Positions 17,345 through 28,668 of a stretch of 64,000 bases of DNA are shown here, one piece after another. The stretch comes from Polyangiaceae bacterium (lineage in GTDB: Bacteria; Myxococcota_A; Polyangia; Polyangiales; Polyangiaceae), in the NCBI GenBank assembly GCA_019637295.1, contig JAHBVX010000001.1, positions 1,029,501 through 1,093,500 of the forward strand, read 5' to 3'. Each line of letters begins with the position of its first letter. The first letter of the stretch is position 1. A program made the position numbers and the translations under genes. The notes beneath the pieces are model-generated. The model was not told the origin of the DNA. It worked only from the letters and a program-made list of their open reading frames with translations, and made no database searches.

Positions 17345-20300
17345 TCAGCCCGCCAGCCGCCGCGAGCGCTCGCTCGACGCAGAGCGCCAAGCCTCGATGC
17401 GCAGCCGTGCGTGCTCCGGCAGCGGTAGCCTCGAGAGCCGCGCCAGCAGGTGCGGGGTGTGGTCACCCGCGCGGCTTCGCGCTCCGAACACGTCCGCTGC
17501 CGCCTCGAGGGACTCGAAGGCCTTGTCGGCTTCTCCCTGTGCCCACTCCAGCCACGCTCGCGTGAGCAAGAAGTGCTGTCGCGGTTCGGCTTCCTGGATC
17601 TGATACGCCGCCGCTCGCTCCAGTAGCTGGGCTGCGCCATCAACGTCGCGACGCGCGAGCGCGACCTGCGCGAGCAGCACCGTCGCCTCGAGCAGGCCCC
17701 AGGGATCGCCCATCTGGGTGTAGATCTCCAGGGCGCGGGTGGCGTGTAGCTCACCCATGTCCAGATCGTCCGTGTCGATACCGACCATGGCCAGCAGCCG
17801 CTCGGACCCCGCTTGGCCGCGAGGATTGCGCAGTGGCTCGAAGGCGCCGAGCGCGTCCTTGGCGCCGACCTCAGCGCTGTGAAAGTTCATCATGCGATGC
17901 TCCACGTGAGCCAGCGACACGTCCGCCTGCGCGATGCCCAGGCGATAGCCCGCTCGCTCGAACTCGGAGCGTGCCTCGAGGGTCAGCCGCTGGGCGCGCT
18001 CCGTCACACCCTCGGAGTGCTCGAGCCAGGAGAGGAGCAAGAGGCACTGCCCTCGGCCGAGGGGTTGTGACAGCAGGGCGAAGTGGGACTCGCCGGCGGT
18101 GACGACCTCGCGCGCTCGCTCGTAGTTGCCGAGCAAGTACTCGATCTCACCGAGCACGGCTTCGCACTGCGCCTGGCCGAGAACGTGTCCGAGTCGCGTG
18201 AAGATTTCGTGCGCCGCCTCCACCAGCGCGACTCCCTCGGCGCTGGTCCCCCGTTCGCTCGAGAGGTGGCCGAGCAACCGCAGGGTCTGCGCCAGGTTCT
18301 CTTCGTCACCCAGCTCCTCGAAGCGCTCGCGCGCGATTTCGGCGTGGGTCGTCGCCTCGTCCGCTCGCCCGAGATGCCTCAGGGCCTCGGCCTGCCAGCG
18401 ATGCTTGAGCGCCAGGGAGCGACCCTGTAGGTGCCCCTTGAGCAGCTCCAGATCGCCCAGGGTGGCCAGGGGTTCGCGAGCGCCGAGCCAAGCCGTGTCG
18501 AGGAAGGCGAACAGCAGCGCGGCGGCCCCGTCGGGCTCGCTGGCGTAGAGCAGATTGGCGACCCGTTGCCGCACGATTCGCCGGGTCGCCGAGGCTGGGT
18601 GGTGCACCAAGGCATCCGCCGCTGCCACGAAGATGGCCTTCGCGTCGGGTCGCGCCATCAAGCTGCTGAGCAAGTGTTCCTGCAGCAGCGCGTGGGGCCA
18701 CTGGTAGCGTCCGGAGCCGCGAGGCAGGATGATCTCGGCGTTCTGCAGGCTGACGATGGCGTCGTCGGCGGGCAGACCCAAGACCGTGAGCAGGGTGTGC
18801 AATGAGCCGCGCCGGATGTCCGCACCTAGCGTGGCCACCGCGTAGGCCGCCAGGCGATGCTGCTCGGGCATGGCGGAGACGCGACTGTCCCACAGCTCCG
18901 CGGTCGTCTGCGGCCTGACGCTGAGCACGTCGTCCGGGACTCGGTACACGCCGCTCGAGATCTTCATGTTCCCAGCGAGCGCCCAGGCGTGCAGCTGTTG
19001 CAGAGCGAACAGCGGATTGCCGCGGCTGCGGCGGGCTGCTTCTTGGACCGCGGCGTCCTCCAGGGGCAGCGAGGCGCGGAGCAACGACGCGGTGGTCTCC
19101 GCATCCATGCTCTTCACGTCCACCACGATGCCGTTCATCTCTTCCCGCAGCGCTCGGAGTCGCTCGGCCGCCGGTGTGCCGAGCTGCACGTCCTCGGAGC
19201 GCACGGTGGCCACGATCACGATGCGTTGGTCCGGCTCCTCACGGTGGATGCGCAGCAGGCCGTCGAAGGTCGTCTCGCTGGCGTGGTGCAGGTCGTCCAT
19301 GAAGAACAAGAGGGGCCGCCCGCGGGCGATTCGGCGGAGCGTGTAGCGAATCACCAAGCGCCGAGTCTCGAGGGTGTCCAGGGTGAAGCGGATCCCGGTT
19401 GGACCGACGGGCTTGTCGGCGGGCAGCGGCCGGATCCACTCGGCAGCGCCGGCCACCCAGGCGCGCCCGTTCTTGTCGTCGGTCCCGACCTTCCAGCGTG
19501 AGAGCAGGCTCTTCTCGATCGTGTCCCGCTCCGCACGCTCGAAGTTGAAGTACTGGGTCACGCCGCCGAGCATGCCGTCGAGGGGGCTCCGGATCGGGCG
19601 GTAGCGCGCGCGCAGCGGGATGATCGTGCCCTCTTCGTGCACCACCTCGCACAGCCACTCGGCGATGCGGCTCTTACCCACGCCCGCGGGGCCGACCAGG
19701 ATCACGAGGCGGTGGGGGGCGCCCACGCTCTCGATCACTTCGTCGCAGGCCTCGCGCAGCGTGCGCTTGACGTCGTCCCGGCCGACCAACGGACTCTGGC
19801 GGATGCTCAGCAGGCCCGTCGATCGTTGCTGTGCGGGACGCAGCTCCGGCGCGGACCCGCGCGGTCCCCCGGTCTGGCGCGTCGTGGGCGCGGCGGGTCG
19901 GTCGTAGCGCGGTAGCTTGGGGAACACATAGGCCGCGGGGTTCGTGTCTGGGCTCGGACGCCACTGTGCCCAGACGCCGCGTGCCTCCGCCGCGAACTCC
20001 CAGCGATCCCACGGTCGCTTGGCGAGCAGGCGATGGGCCGCGGCGCCGACGCCCGGCGGCGCGGCGATCGCCAGCTTGAGCTCGGGGATCTTGTCGAACG
20101 CGTGAAGGCGCAGGAGCTCCTTCGGATCCCCCGTGAAGACGCTGCGTCCGGAGAGCAGCTTGTACAAGATGCAGCCAAGCGCATACAGGTCCGTCGCGCC
20201 GCAGACGTGGTGCATCTCGTGCTGGATTTGCTCCGGCGCCATGTAGCCGGGGGTGCCGGCCCCGGCGTGGGGCGCGAACTCCAGCGCTTTGGCGCCGTCG

Positions 20301-21061
20301 AGCCGCTCATCGTGGGGGTCTTGCTTCAGCCAGGCCAGGCCGAAGTCCAGGATGTGAACCTTGGGCGGCTCCCCTGGGACTTCCTCCACCAACACGTTGG
20401 ATGGCTTCAAGTCCCCGTGGATGATGCCGCGCGCGTGTGCGTGGGCCAGCGCGCCCAGGATCTGATCGACCACCGACCAGATCAGCTCGAACTGATTGGG
20501 GACCTGCGACAGATCGTGCAGCGAGATACCGTCCGCCAGATCCATCGCCAGGTACGGCGTGCCATCAGCAAGCTGCCCGAAGTCGCGTGCTCGCACGATG
20601 CAGGGATGGTCGAGAGCCGCCAGCGCGCGGGCCTCCTTGTAGAACCACATCACGTACTCCGCCGCGAGCTTGCTCTCCGGCGGAATCACGCGCTTGAGCG
20701 CGACCTGCTGATCCGTGGCCAGGTCCCGACAGCGGTAGACGATGCCCATGCCGCCCTCGCCGATGACCGCCTCCACCTCGTAGCGGTCCGCGAGGATGTG
20801 ACCCGGGAGGACGGCGGATGGCGTGGTCACCGGCGCGAGCTCCGGCGCCGAGACGCTCAAGATGGACCCCTCTTTGAGCGAGGCTGCGCTGGGGATGCTC
20901 GGCGGCGCGCTGTCGTCGTCCTCCGCCTCGGGGGCCGCGGGCATCCCGCTCAGTCGCGACGCGGCGCGGCTGCGTGCGCCCGCGTCCGAGCCGCCGGCGT
21001 CTGCCGGGTCGGGGGGCGGGCTGCTGGGCGCCGTCAGAGGTTTTTGATCCCCGTTGGCCAT
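17345..21061 (-). CDS. Kinase-ATPase-TPR signalling protein (HGD kinase)
   Basis: A 1238-residue multidomain protein. Residues 90-380: Ser/Thr kinase with Gly loop GEGGMGIVY, Lys123 in ALKRVI, catalytic loop HGDLKPSN (His215-Gly216-Asp217; Gly in place of Arg) and ILDFGLA. Residues 424-700: AAA-type ATPase with SPLVGRDD, Walker A GPAGVGKS (457-464) and Walker B LLFFMDDLHHAS. Then about 500 residues of Ala/Leu/Glu-rich helical repeats (TPR-like, for example VALVEAAHEIFTRLGHVLGQAQC). The layout matches the predicted-ATPase or LuxR-like STK proteins of myxobacteria. No membrane segment. I start at ATG 21061 (MANGDQKPLT); ATG 21151 would add 30 residues without recognisable features. It is divergent from glyA. 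Confidence 0.9.
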   Translation of the reverse strand: MANGDQKPLTAPSSPPPDPADAGGSDAGARSRAASRLSGMPAAPEAEDDDSAPPSIPSAASLKEGSILSVSAPELAPVTTPSAVLPGHILADRYEVEAVIGEGGMGIVYRCRDLATDQQVALKRVIPPESKLAAEYVMWFYKEARALAALDHPCIVRARDFGQLADGTPYLAMDLADGISLHDLSQVPNQFELIWSVVDQILGALAHAHARGIIHGDLKPSNVLVEEVPGEPPKVHILDFGLAWLKQDPHDERLDGAKALEFAPHAGAGTPGYMAPEQIQHEMHHVCGATDLYALGCILYKLLSGRSVFTGDPKELLRLHAFDKIPELKLAIAAPPGVGAAAHRLLAKRPWDRWEFAAEARGVWAQWRPSPDTNPAAYVFPKLPRYDRPAAPTTRQTGGPRGSAPELRPAQQRSTGLLSIRQSPLVGRDDVKRTLREACDEVIESVGAPHRLVILVGPAGVGKSRIAEWLCEVVHEEGTIIPLRARYRPIRSPLDGMLGGVTQYFNFERAERDTIEKSLLSRWKVGTDDKNGRAWVAGAAEWIRPLPADKPVGPTGIRFTLDTLETRRLVIRYTLRRIARGRPLLFFMDDLHHASETTFDGLLRIHREEPDQRIVIVATVRSEDVQLGTPAAERLRALREEMNGIVVDVKSMDAETTASLLRASLPLEDAAVQEAARRSRGNPLFALQQLHAWALAGNMKISSGVYRVPDDVLSVRPQTTAELWDSRVSAMPEQHRLAAYAVATLGADIRRGSLHTLLTVLGLPADDAIVSLQNAEIILPRGSGRYQWPHALLQEHLLSSLMARPDAKAIFVAAADALVHHPASATRRIVRQRVANLLYASEPDGAAALLFAFLDTAWLGAREPLATLGDLELLKGHLQGRSLALKHRWQAEALRHLGRADEATTHAEIARERFEELGDEENLAQTLRLLGHLSSERGTSAEGVALVEAAHEIFTRLGHVLGQAQCEAVLGEIEYLLGNYERAREVVTAGESHFALLSQPLGRGQCLLLLSWLEHSEGVTERAQRLTLEARSEFERAGYRLGIAQADVSLAHVEHRMMNFHSAEVGAKDALGAFEPLRNPRGQAGSERLLAMVGIDTDDLDMGELHATRALEIYTQMGDPWGLLEATVLLAQVALARRDVDGAAQLLERAAAYQIQEAEPRQHFLLTRAWLEWAQGEADKAFESLEAAADVFGARSRAGDHTPHLLARLSRLPLPEHARLRIEAWRSASSERSRRLAG

Positions 21062-21283
21062 GGGCGGCGCGAGTGTAGTCCGAGCCCCGACCGCGTCGAG
21101 AGCTGGAGCCGGAAAGCCAAGTCTACCCGATTTCATCAATGGTTGTCTCATCTTGAAGGCAGCGCGCCCAGCCCGAGGTCCGCCCCACCGAACGGCGAAC
21201 CCCCGAGGGCCCCGAGATCTGCCCCGAGCCCCGGCGAAGGTCGTCAGCGCTGCCGAGCTGCGTTAAGACCCGGCCAACATCCC

Positions 21284-22546
21284 ATGGCTACTTTGCACGA
21301 CCCGCCGCTCGCCCAGCGTGACCCCGAGATCGCCCGCCTGATCGCCGCCGAGGAGCTGCGCGAGACGGTCAAGCTCCGGCTCATCCCGAGTGAGAACTAC
21401 GTGTCCCGCGCGGTGCTCGAAGCGTCCGGCTCGGTGCTCACGAACAAGTACTCGGAGGGCTACGCCGGCAAGCGATACTACGAGGGTCAGCAGATCATCG
21501 ACCAGGTGGAGGAGCTGGCCTGCGCGCGGCTCAAGACTCTGTTCGGCGCCGACCACGTGAACGTGCAGCCCTATAGCGGCAGTCCCGCGAACCTGGCGGT
21601 CTATCTTGCGTTCTGTCAGCCTGGGGATCCCATCATGGGGCTCGGGCTGCCCGCCGGTGGGCACCTCACGCACGGCTGGAACGTGAGCATCACCGGCAAG
21701 TACTTCCAGAGCCACGCCTACGGCGTACGTCGGGACGACCACCGCATCGACTTCGACCAGGTGCGGAGCCTGGCGCGGGAGCACAAGCCGAAGATCATGT
21801 GGTGCGGAACCACGGCGTACCCGCGCATCATCGAGTTCGACAAGTTCCGAGAGATCGCGGACGAGGTGGGCGCGATCCTGTGCGCTGACATTGCGCACAT
21901 CTCCGGGCTGGTCGCCGCCGGAGTCCACCCTTCGCCGATCGGCATCGCCAAGGTGGTCACCAGCACGACCCACAAGACCCTGAGGGGACCGCGCGGCGGC
22001 ATGATCCTGTGCGACGCTGAGCACGCCAAGGCCATCGATCGCGCGGTCTTCCCCGGGCTGCAGGGCGGGCCGCACAACCACACGACCGCGGGCATCGCCG
22101 TGGCTGCGCTCGAAGCGCAGCAGCCGGCCTTCGAAGCCTACGCTCGCGCCGTCGTGGACAACGCCAAGGTGCTGGGCGAGGCGCTGCTCGCCAAGGGGGT
22201 CAGCTTGGTCACCGGCGGCACGGACAACCACCTCTTGCTGCTCGACCTCACGCCCAAGAACATCCCGGGCAAGGTCGCCGCCCAGGCGCTGGATCGCGCG
22301 GGCATCGTCGCCAACTACAACTCGATCCCGTTCGATCCCCGTAAGCCCTTCGATCCCTCGGGGCTTCGCATCGGCACGCCCGCCATCACCAGCCGCGGGA
22401 TGGGGGCGGACGAGATGCGCCGCCTCGCCGACTGGATGGATCAGGTCCTGTGCGCACCCGACGATCCGGCCACCATCACGCGAGTCGCGGGCGAGGTGGA
22501 GCAACTCTGCCGGCAGTTCCCCCCGCCGGGGATCCCCCAGCGCTGA
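21284..22546 (+). CDS. glyA: Serine hydroxymethyltransferase
   Basis: Interconverts serine and glycine while charging tetrahydrofolate with a one-carbon unit; PLP-dependent, cytosolic. The 420-residue protein shows LIPSENYVS, KYSEGYAGKRYYEG, VNVQPYSGSPANLAVY, HISGLVAAG, and the PLP lysine in TSTTHKTLRGPRGG. Length and motif order match bacterial GlyA. The start at ATG 21284 gives the usual short N-terminus. The 223 bp ahead of it contain no gene, only the divergent promoter region shared with the large kinase, with an AT-rich island at about 21120-21160. Confidence 0.97.
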   Translation: MATLHDPPLAQRDPEIARLIAAEELRETVKLRLIPSENYVSRAVLEASGSVLTNKYSEGYAGKRYYEGQQIIDQVEELACARLKTLFGADHVNVQPYSGSPANLAVYLAFCQPGDPIMGLGLPAGGHLTHGWNVSITGKYFQSHAYGVRRDDHRIDFDQVRSLAREHKPKIMWCGTTAYPRIIEFDKFREIADEVGAILCADIAHISGLVAAGVHPSPIGIAKVVTSTTHKTLRGPRGGMILCDAEHAKAIDRAVFPGLQGGPHNHTTAGIAVAALEAQQPAFEAYARAVVDNAKVLGEALLAKGVSLVTGGTDNHLLLLDLTPKNIPGKVAAQALDRAGIVANYNSIPFDPRKPFDPSGLRIGTPAITSRGMGADEMRRLADWMDQVLCAPDDPATITRVAGEVEQLCRQFPPPGIPQR

Positions 22547-22560
22547 GCGCCGGGGGTTTC
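22533..22560 (+). terminator. Weak candidate terminator after glyA
   Basis: CCCCC (22534-22538) and GGGGG (22552-22556) enclose a nearly self-complementary core that overlaps the glyA stop; only three T follow. It could attenuate read-through into the TerB-like gene 46 bp downstream. Confidence 0.3.
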
Positions 22561-22592
22561 CTCCCGGCTGCATTGCCTCTAGTCTGGCCGGT

Positions 22593-23075
22593 ATGGCAAC
22601 TCGACTTCCAGCGAGCGCGTTCTTGGCGATCACGGCGGTGGCGTGGGCGGATGGCCGCATGCGAAAGGAGGAGGTCGCCGGGCTCATGCGGGCGGCCCGC
22701 GCGTGCGGCGTCGACGGCGAAGAACTCTCGCGGGTGGAGCGCGCGGCCGCCGAGGGCATCCAGCTCGAAGACGTGGACATCGCCGAGATGAACCGCTGGG
22801 AGCGCGCGCTGACCTTCGCGTTCGCCAATTGGCTCGCGAAGCTCGACGGGGTCGTCAACGCGGCCGAGCTGGCCACGCTGCGTGTGCTGGGTGAGCGGCT
22901 CGAACTCGAGCCACCGCGCCAGCAAGCGGCGCGCTCCGCGGTGTTCGACATCGCGGCGCAGCCCGAGGGCCATCGGCCGGAGCGCTTCGACTTCGCGCTG
23001 CTCGAGGAGAAGCTCGCGGAGAAGCTGCCCGGCTCCTTCCGGGAGTCCCTCATCCCGCCCGAGCGAAAGCCCTGA
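22593..23075 (+). CDS. TerB-like helical protein
   Basis: A 160-residue all-helical protein. AVAWADGRMRKEEVAGLMRA and the second WLAKLDGVVNAAELATLRVLG resemble the paired acidic metal-binding motifs of TerB/DUF533 proteins. There is no signal peptide. Family members are linked to tellurite resistance and stress signalling, but tellurite resistance genes are absent here, so the role is open. It follows glyA and is convergent with the PP2C gene. A longer TerB-like domain occurs in the M48 peptidase at 50-52 kb. Confidence 0.7.
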   Translation: MATRLPASAFLAITAVAWADGRMRKEEVAGLMRAARACGVDGEELSRVERAAAEGIQLEDVDIAEMNRWERALTFAFANWLAKLDGVVNAAELATLRVLGERLELEPPRQQAARSAVFDIAAQPEGHRPERFDFALLEEKLAEKLPGSFRESLIPPERKP

Positions 23076-23185
23076 GCCCCGACCGACGAGCGTACGCAGT
23101 CGACGACTCCCCGTGTCCGTCGAGCTCGTGGGGGACGCTTTCCTTGTCGGTCCGGCGCGGAAACGGCGCGGCGCGCACGACCCCG

Positions 23186-24082
23186 TTAGTCGCCCTTCAG
23201 GACTCGGGCGACCAGCACGGTGACGTTGTCCGTCGCGCCGCGGTCGAGCGTCATCTGCACGAAGCGCTCACAGGCAGCGCTGGCGTCGGCCGCGTCGCGG
23301 AGCACCCCGGTGATCTCGTCGTCTTCCACGTGTTTGTTCAGTCCGTCGGTGCAGAGCAAGATGGTGTCGCCGAGCTCCAGCGGCATCTTGTGTACCTCCG
23401 GGACCAGCTCGTCCTCGCTGGTGCCCAGCGCGTTCCATAGGATGTGATGCAGGGGCGAGCTGGCCTCCAGCGGGGCAAACCCCTGTGCGCGCATCTGCTC
23501 GGCCACGGTGTGATCCGTCGTCAGCCGCGCCAAGAGGCCGTTGCGCAAGATGTAGCAGCGGCTGTCGCCGACGTGGGCAACGTACATGCGCGGCCATAGC
23601 AGGTAGGCCATGGTGAGCGTCGTGCCCATGTTGGGCGTCCCTCCCGGGAGCACGGCCGCCTCCCGGACCTCGAGGTTGCTGGTGGCCAGCGCGGTGGACA
23701 GCTGCTGGCGCACGCCCGGCAGCGACGCCCGCGGCGACTGCTCCAGGGATTGTGCGTGTCTGGCCGCCCAGGGCATCACGCTCGAGACGTAGTCCGCGAT
23801 GGCTCTGATCGCCACGCGGCTCGCCACGTCTCCGCCGCCCTGTCCTCCCATGCCGTCCGCGACCACGAGCAGCCTGCCGGCCGAGCCACCCGCCAGCCAG
23901 TGGAGCTCGGACTCGGGCAGGCTCGACTGCTGAACCTCCAGCGAGCGGCTGAGCTCGGCGATCAAGAAGGCGTCCTCGTTCGCTTTGCGAACCAGTCCGC
24001 GATCCGTCAGCCCGCACGCGATCACTTTCGCGGACTCGGTGGCCATCACGGCATCCGGCGGAACGGTGGGTAGCTCGTCCAT
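23186..24082 (-). CDS. PP2C-type protein phosphatase
   Basis: A 298-residue metal-dependent Ser/Thr phosphatase. Motifs: LTDRGLVRKANEDAFLI, LLVVADGMGGQGGGDVAS (metal-binding Asp and Gly), TTLTMAYLL, VAHVGDSRCYILRNGLLARLTTDH, LLCTDGLNKHV and ATDNVTVLVAR. All the acidic metal ligands appear present. It has no membrane segment and is next to two kinase genes, so it probably reverses their phosphorylation. The start at ATG 24082 is chosen because the upstream frame loses coding character. Confidence 0.95.
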   Translation of the reverse strand: MDELPTVPPDAVMATESAKVIACGLTDRGLVRKANEDAFLIAELSRSLEVQQSSLPESELHWLAGGSAGRLLVVADGMGGQGGGDVASRVAIRAIADYVSSVMPWAARHAQSLEQSPRASLPGVRQQLSTALATSNLEVREAAVLPGGTPNMGTTLTMAYLLWPRMYVAHVGDSRCYILRNGLLARLTTDHTVAEQMRAQGFAPLEASSPLHHILWNALGTSEDELVPEVHKMPLELGDTILLCTDGLNKHVEDDEITGVLRDAADASAACERFVQMTLDRGATDNVTVLVARVLKGD

Positions 24083-24200
24083 CGTGGGGAGTATCGCCCA
24101 TTGTCGGTCAATTGAGCCTCGCGGGAAAGGGGGACTCGGCGTCAAGGGCCCGGGGGAAACTAGCGTGTCGCGAGACCCCCCGCTGCGCCGGGACCCTTGG

Positions 24201-25898
<1,698 letters not shown>

Positions 25899-25967
25899 GG
25901 TTGGCCCGCAGCCTACCAGGGAAGGGCGCGGAACCGGGCCAAACACTTCGCCTCGGCTCGCTCCGGC

Positions 25968-26354
25968 TCAGCCGCAGCGGCCCGACTTGCAGCGGTCCCC
26001 GCACTCGGCGGCAGAGCACAGGCACACCTCGGCGTGCAGCGTGCTCTGCTGGCACTCTGGGCGGTTCGGATTGGCGAGGCAGCCCTTGCACGCGAGGTCT
26101 GCCAGGCACGCCGTCAGCTGTCCGCCGCATTCGTCTTGAGCGCACTCGCGACAGTCGAGGTTTGCAGCGCCCGCGGTCCCCGCCGCGCCCGCGCTTCCGC
26201 TGCTGCCGGCGGCTCCCCCGCTTCCGCCGGCGCCCGACCCGCCGGCGGCGCCTCCGCTGCCGCCCCCGAGGTTCCCGTCGTCATCGCTTCCGCAGGCCGC
26301 CAAACCCAGCCCGCAAACCCAGACCATCAACGCAAGAGCTCTGGAAGTCATCAT
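25968..26354 (-). CDS. Small Cys-rich lipoprotein with Gly/Ser tether
   Basis: A 128-residue predicted lipoprotein. MMTSRALALMVWVCGLGLAAC is the signal with an LAAC lipobox, followed by a roughly 45-residue Gly/Ser/Ala tether and then ten or more cysteines in about 60 residues, starting DCRECAQDECGG. The cysteine spacing (C-x2-C, C-x4-C) suggests a small disulfide-stabilised extracellular domain. No family recognised. Two ATG codons in tandem begin the gene. Confidence 0.75.
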   Translation of the reverse strand: MMTSRALALMVWVCGLGLAACGSDDDGNLGGGSGGAAGGSGAGGSGGAAGSSGSAGAAGTAGAANLDCRECAQDECGGQLTACLADLACKGCLANPNRPECQQSTLHAEVCLCSAAECGDRCKSGRCG

Positions 26355-26491
26355 TGCGCTCGTTCTCGCAAGACACGCGCCAAGCGCGAACCGCTCAAAG
26401 CGCGGCGCACCTGCGTCACGAGCGACGCAGGTGCCCTCGGTCGAGCACCGAGTCGCGCGTCGCCGCCGACGCGGCGCGAGTTCGAGCCTCG

Positions 26492-27346
26492 TCAGCCGAG
26501 GTACCCGGCGACGTCGCCTACCGACGCTCGGCGCGCCGGATCGGTGCGGAGCAGAGCGCTGCACAAGGCGTCCAGCTCTCGCGGGACGTCGGGCAGGAGC
26601 AGGCTCGGTGGCGGCGCCCCCACCGTGCGCTTGCGAAGCAGCACCTCCTGAGCGTTGCCCGCGAACGGGGACTCGCCGGTCAGCGCGCGGAACAAGAGCA
26701 CCCCGAGCGCGTAGGCGTCCCACGCCGCGTGGGGCGCGTCGTGGGATACCTGCTCTGGGGCCATGCTCGTCACGCAGGCGGTCCGTGCCGATGGCGAAAC
26801 CGGCTGACCGCTGAAGCACACGTGGTCATAGTCGATGAGCACCACTCGCCCCGCGCACACCAGCACGTTGTCCGCCCTCACGTCGCGATGGACCAGCCCA
26901 TTGCGGTGGAGCTCGCCGAGGGCGCCAGCGAGCTGCGGGAGACTCCGGCGCAAGCGGTCGTAGCCCCGGGGCCCGGGGCTCGTGAAGCGACTGCGTCCGG
27001 GCGCCTGCACCGTCTGGCCGAAGGCCAGCGGCAGCGAGCGGCTCGGCTCGCGTTCGTCAGGCGCCGGCTCGCTGTGGCCCCGCACGAAGCTGACGAGGTC
27101 GCAGCCTTCGCACAGCTCCAGAACGACGTAGCGAGGTGACCCCGACAGCGAGAGTTCGTGGACCTGCATCAAGTTCGGATGCCGAAGCGAGAGCAGTGCG
27201 GGCCATGCGTTGGGCGCCACCCAGCCGTCGTCGTGGAGCAGCTTGATGGCGACCGAAGTCCCGCTGGGACTCTGCGCGCGATGGACCGTGCCCGTGGCGC
27301 CACCGCCCAGGCGCTCAGCGAGCAGGTAGCCGCCGAGCACGCTCAT
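26492..27346 (-). CDS. Atypical Ser/Thr kinase (DYD variant)
   Basis: A 284-residue kinase domain without any other domain. Gly loop GGGATGTVH, ATP lysine in VAIKLL (Lys35), catalytic loop VHRDVRADN (His153-Arg154-Asp155, Asn160), but the metal motif is IDYDHV (Asp172-Tyr-Asp) in place of DFG. APE appears as MAPEQVSHD. Asp155, Asn160 and Asp172 are kept, so catalysis is possible but likely altered. The ATG overlaps the astB stop (ATGA), so translation is coupled to the arginine-catabolic gene upstream. This pairing is unusual and may be the point of interest of this operon. Confidence 0.85.
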   Translation of the reverse strand: MSVLGGYLLAERLGGGATGTVHRAQSPSGTSVAIKLLHDDGWVAPNAWPALLSLRHPNLMQVHELSLSGSPRYVVLELCEGCDLVSFVRGHSEPAPDEREPSRSLPLAFGQTVQAPGRSRFTSPGPRGYDRLRRSLPQLAGALGELHRNGLVHRDVRADNVLVCAGRVVLIDYDHVCFSGQPVSPSARTACVTSMAPEQVSHDAPHAAWDAYALGVLLFRALTGESPFAGNAQEVLLRKRTVGAPPPSLLLPDVPRELDALCSALLRTDPARRASVGDVAGYLG

Positions 27347-28665
27347 GGCGAGCGCTGAAAGTCGTACACCGCGCCGAGCCCCAAGAGCCCGGTCAGCTCG
27401 TCGAGCGCGTCCAAGCTCTCGCGGTAGAGGGCGGGGTCGGCGAGATCCGTCACCCTCATCCGGTCCCGGTAGTGTCTCTCCACCCAGGACTGAAGCGCGG
27501 ACAGGCGCGCGTCGTTCAGCACCACGTCGCTCGCGAGTCCTGCGAGCTCCGCCTCCGTCAGCTCTAGCCTCAGGCGCAGGCAGGCAGGTCCGCCGCCGTT
27601 CTTCATCGAGCCGCTCACCCCGACGAACGCGATCTCCCGAGCCAGCTCGCACTCCTCGCGGGCTCGCTGCAAGAACGCGTGGGCCGCCGCGCAGTCGCGG
27701 CTCTCTTCCGGGGCCACGATGACCAGCGCACCGTCGGTGGTCCTGACCAGCTCCGAGTTGAAGGCGTAGCTGCTCACCGCATCCCGAAGCGACAGCTCCT
27801 GCGAACGCGCGAGCACGACGCTGAGCTCGGCGCCCAGTCGCTGCGACAGCGACCCGGCGAAGGCATCGACGTCGACGAAGGCGGCCTCGTGTAGGAGCAG
27901 GACGCTCCCGTTGCCGACGGCGAGCACGTCGCTGTGAAACGCTCCGGCGTCGATACCTTCGGGTGCCTGCTGCCACAACAGGAGCCGCGACGGCTCGAGC
28001 AGCCCCATGCGCGCCACGGCGGCGCTCGCCTCGAGGGTCTGCCGAGCCGAGTGTCGTGACGGCTTGGCTGCGTCGCCAAGCGCGCTCCGGCCCCAACCGA
28101 ACACGTGAATCCGGGCGCGGCTCGAGTGCAGCAGCAGGTGGTTGGCCGCGCCCTCGTCACTGAAGTGGGCAGCCGCTGGCAGCGGCGGGTGCACGGCGTA
28201 CAGGGTCGCGTCCTGGAATATGGCCGAGAGTACCCGCTCGGTCGTCTCTGCTTCGAACGAACGATGGGACTGAGCCACGAGGTTCGCGACCACCAAGTGC
28301 AGCCGCCCGTCGCGCGAGTCGCAGGATGGAATCACCGTTGCGGCGTTGGCCGCCCACATGGAGGATGCGCTGCTCACCAGCGTGAGCAGGCCGGGCTCCT
28401 GCGCAGCGCGCTCGATCACGCGCTCGTCCGAGCCTTCGAACCCCAACCTGCGCAGCACCTGCACCGCGGGGCGAGGCTGCGGGGGAAGTACACCTCGAGT
28501 CGTTCCCAGTGCCAGCATGTGGCGGAGCTTGGTCAACCCCTCGAGCGCGGCGCGCTTCGGGTTGGACACTTCGCCCGCGTGGCGCTGCGCCGCGAGGTTG
28601 CCGCTCGCGAGCCCTGCGTGCGTGTGGGTGGGACCAACCAAGCCGTCGAGGCACAGCTCCGGCAC
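27343..28665 (-). CDS. astB: N-succinylarginine dihydrolase
   Basis: Hydrolyses N2-succinylarginine to succinylornithine, ammonia and CO2 in the arginine succinyltransferase pathway. The 440-residue protein has the family motifs DGLVGPTHTHAGL, SSMWAANAATVIPS, HFSDEGAANH, the catalytic histidine region FHSDVLAVGNG and the nucleophile in SMKNGGGPACLRLR (Cys362). Length matches E. coli AstB (447). No astA, C, D or E is near. It lies between a DUF4202 gene and an atypical kinase gene with a 3-bp gap and a 4-bp overlap, so a regulated operon is likely. Confidence 0.93.
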   Translation of the reverse strand: MPELCLDGLVGPTHTHAGLASGNLAAQRHAGEVSNPKRAALEGLTKLRHMLALGTTRGVLPPQPRPAVQVLRRLGFEGSDERVIERAAQEPGLLTLVSSASSMWAANAATVIPSCDSRDGRLHLVVANLVAQSHRSFEAETTERVLSAIFQDATLYAVHPPLPAAAHFSDEGAANHLLLHSSRARIHVFGWGRSALGDAAKPSRHSARQTLEASAAVARMGLLEPSRLLLWQQAPEGIDAGAFHSDVLAVGNGSVLLLHEAAFVDVDAFAGSLSQRLGAELSVVLARSQELSLRDAVSSYAFNSELVRTTDGALVIVAPEESRDCAAAHAFLQRAREECELAREIAFVGVSGSMKNGGGPACLRLRLELTEAELAGLASDVVLNDARLSALQSWVERHYRDRMRVTDLADPALYRESLDALDELTGLLGLGAVYDFQRSP

Positions 28666-28668
28666 TGG

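Noticed and set aside
21062-21283. Riboswitch or small RNA before glyA
   Set aside because: I could not find conserved glycine-riboswitch pairs or any strong hairpin; only AT-rich stretches suggest promoters.
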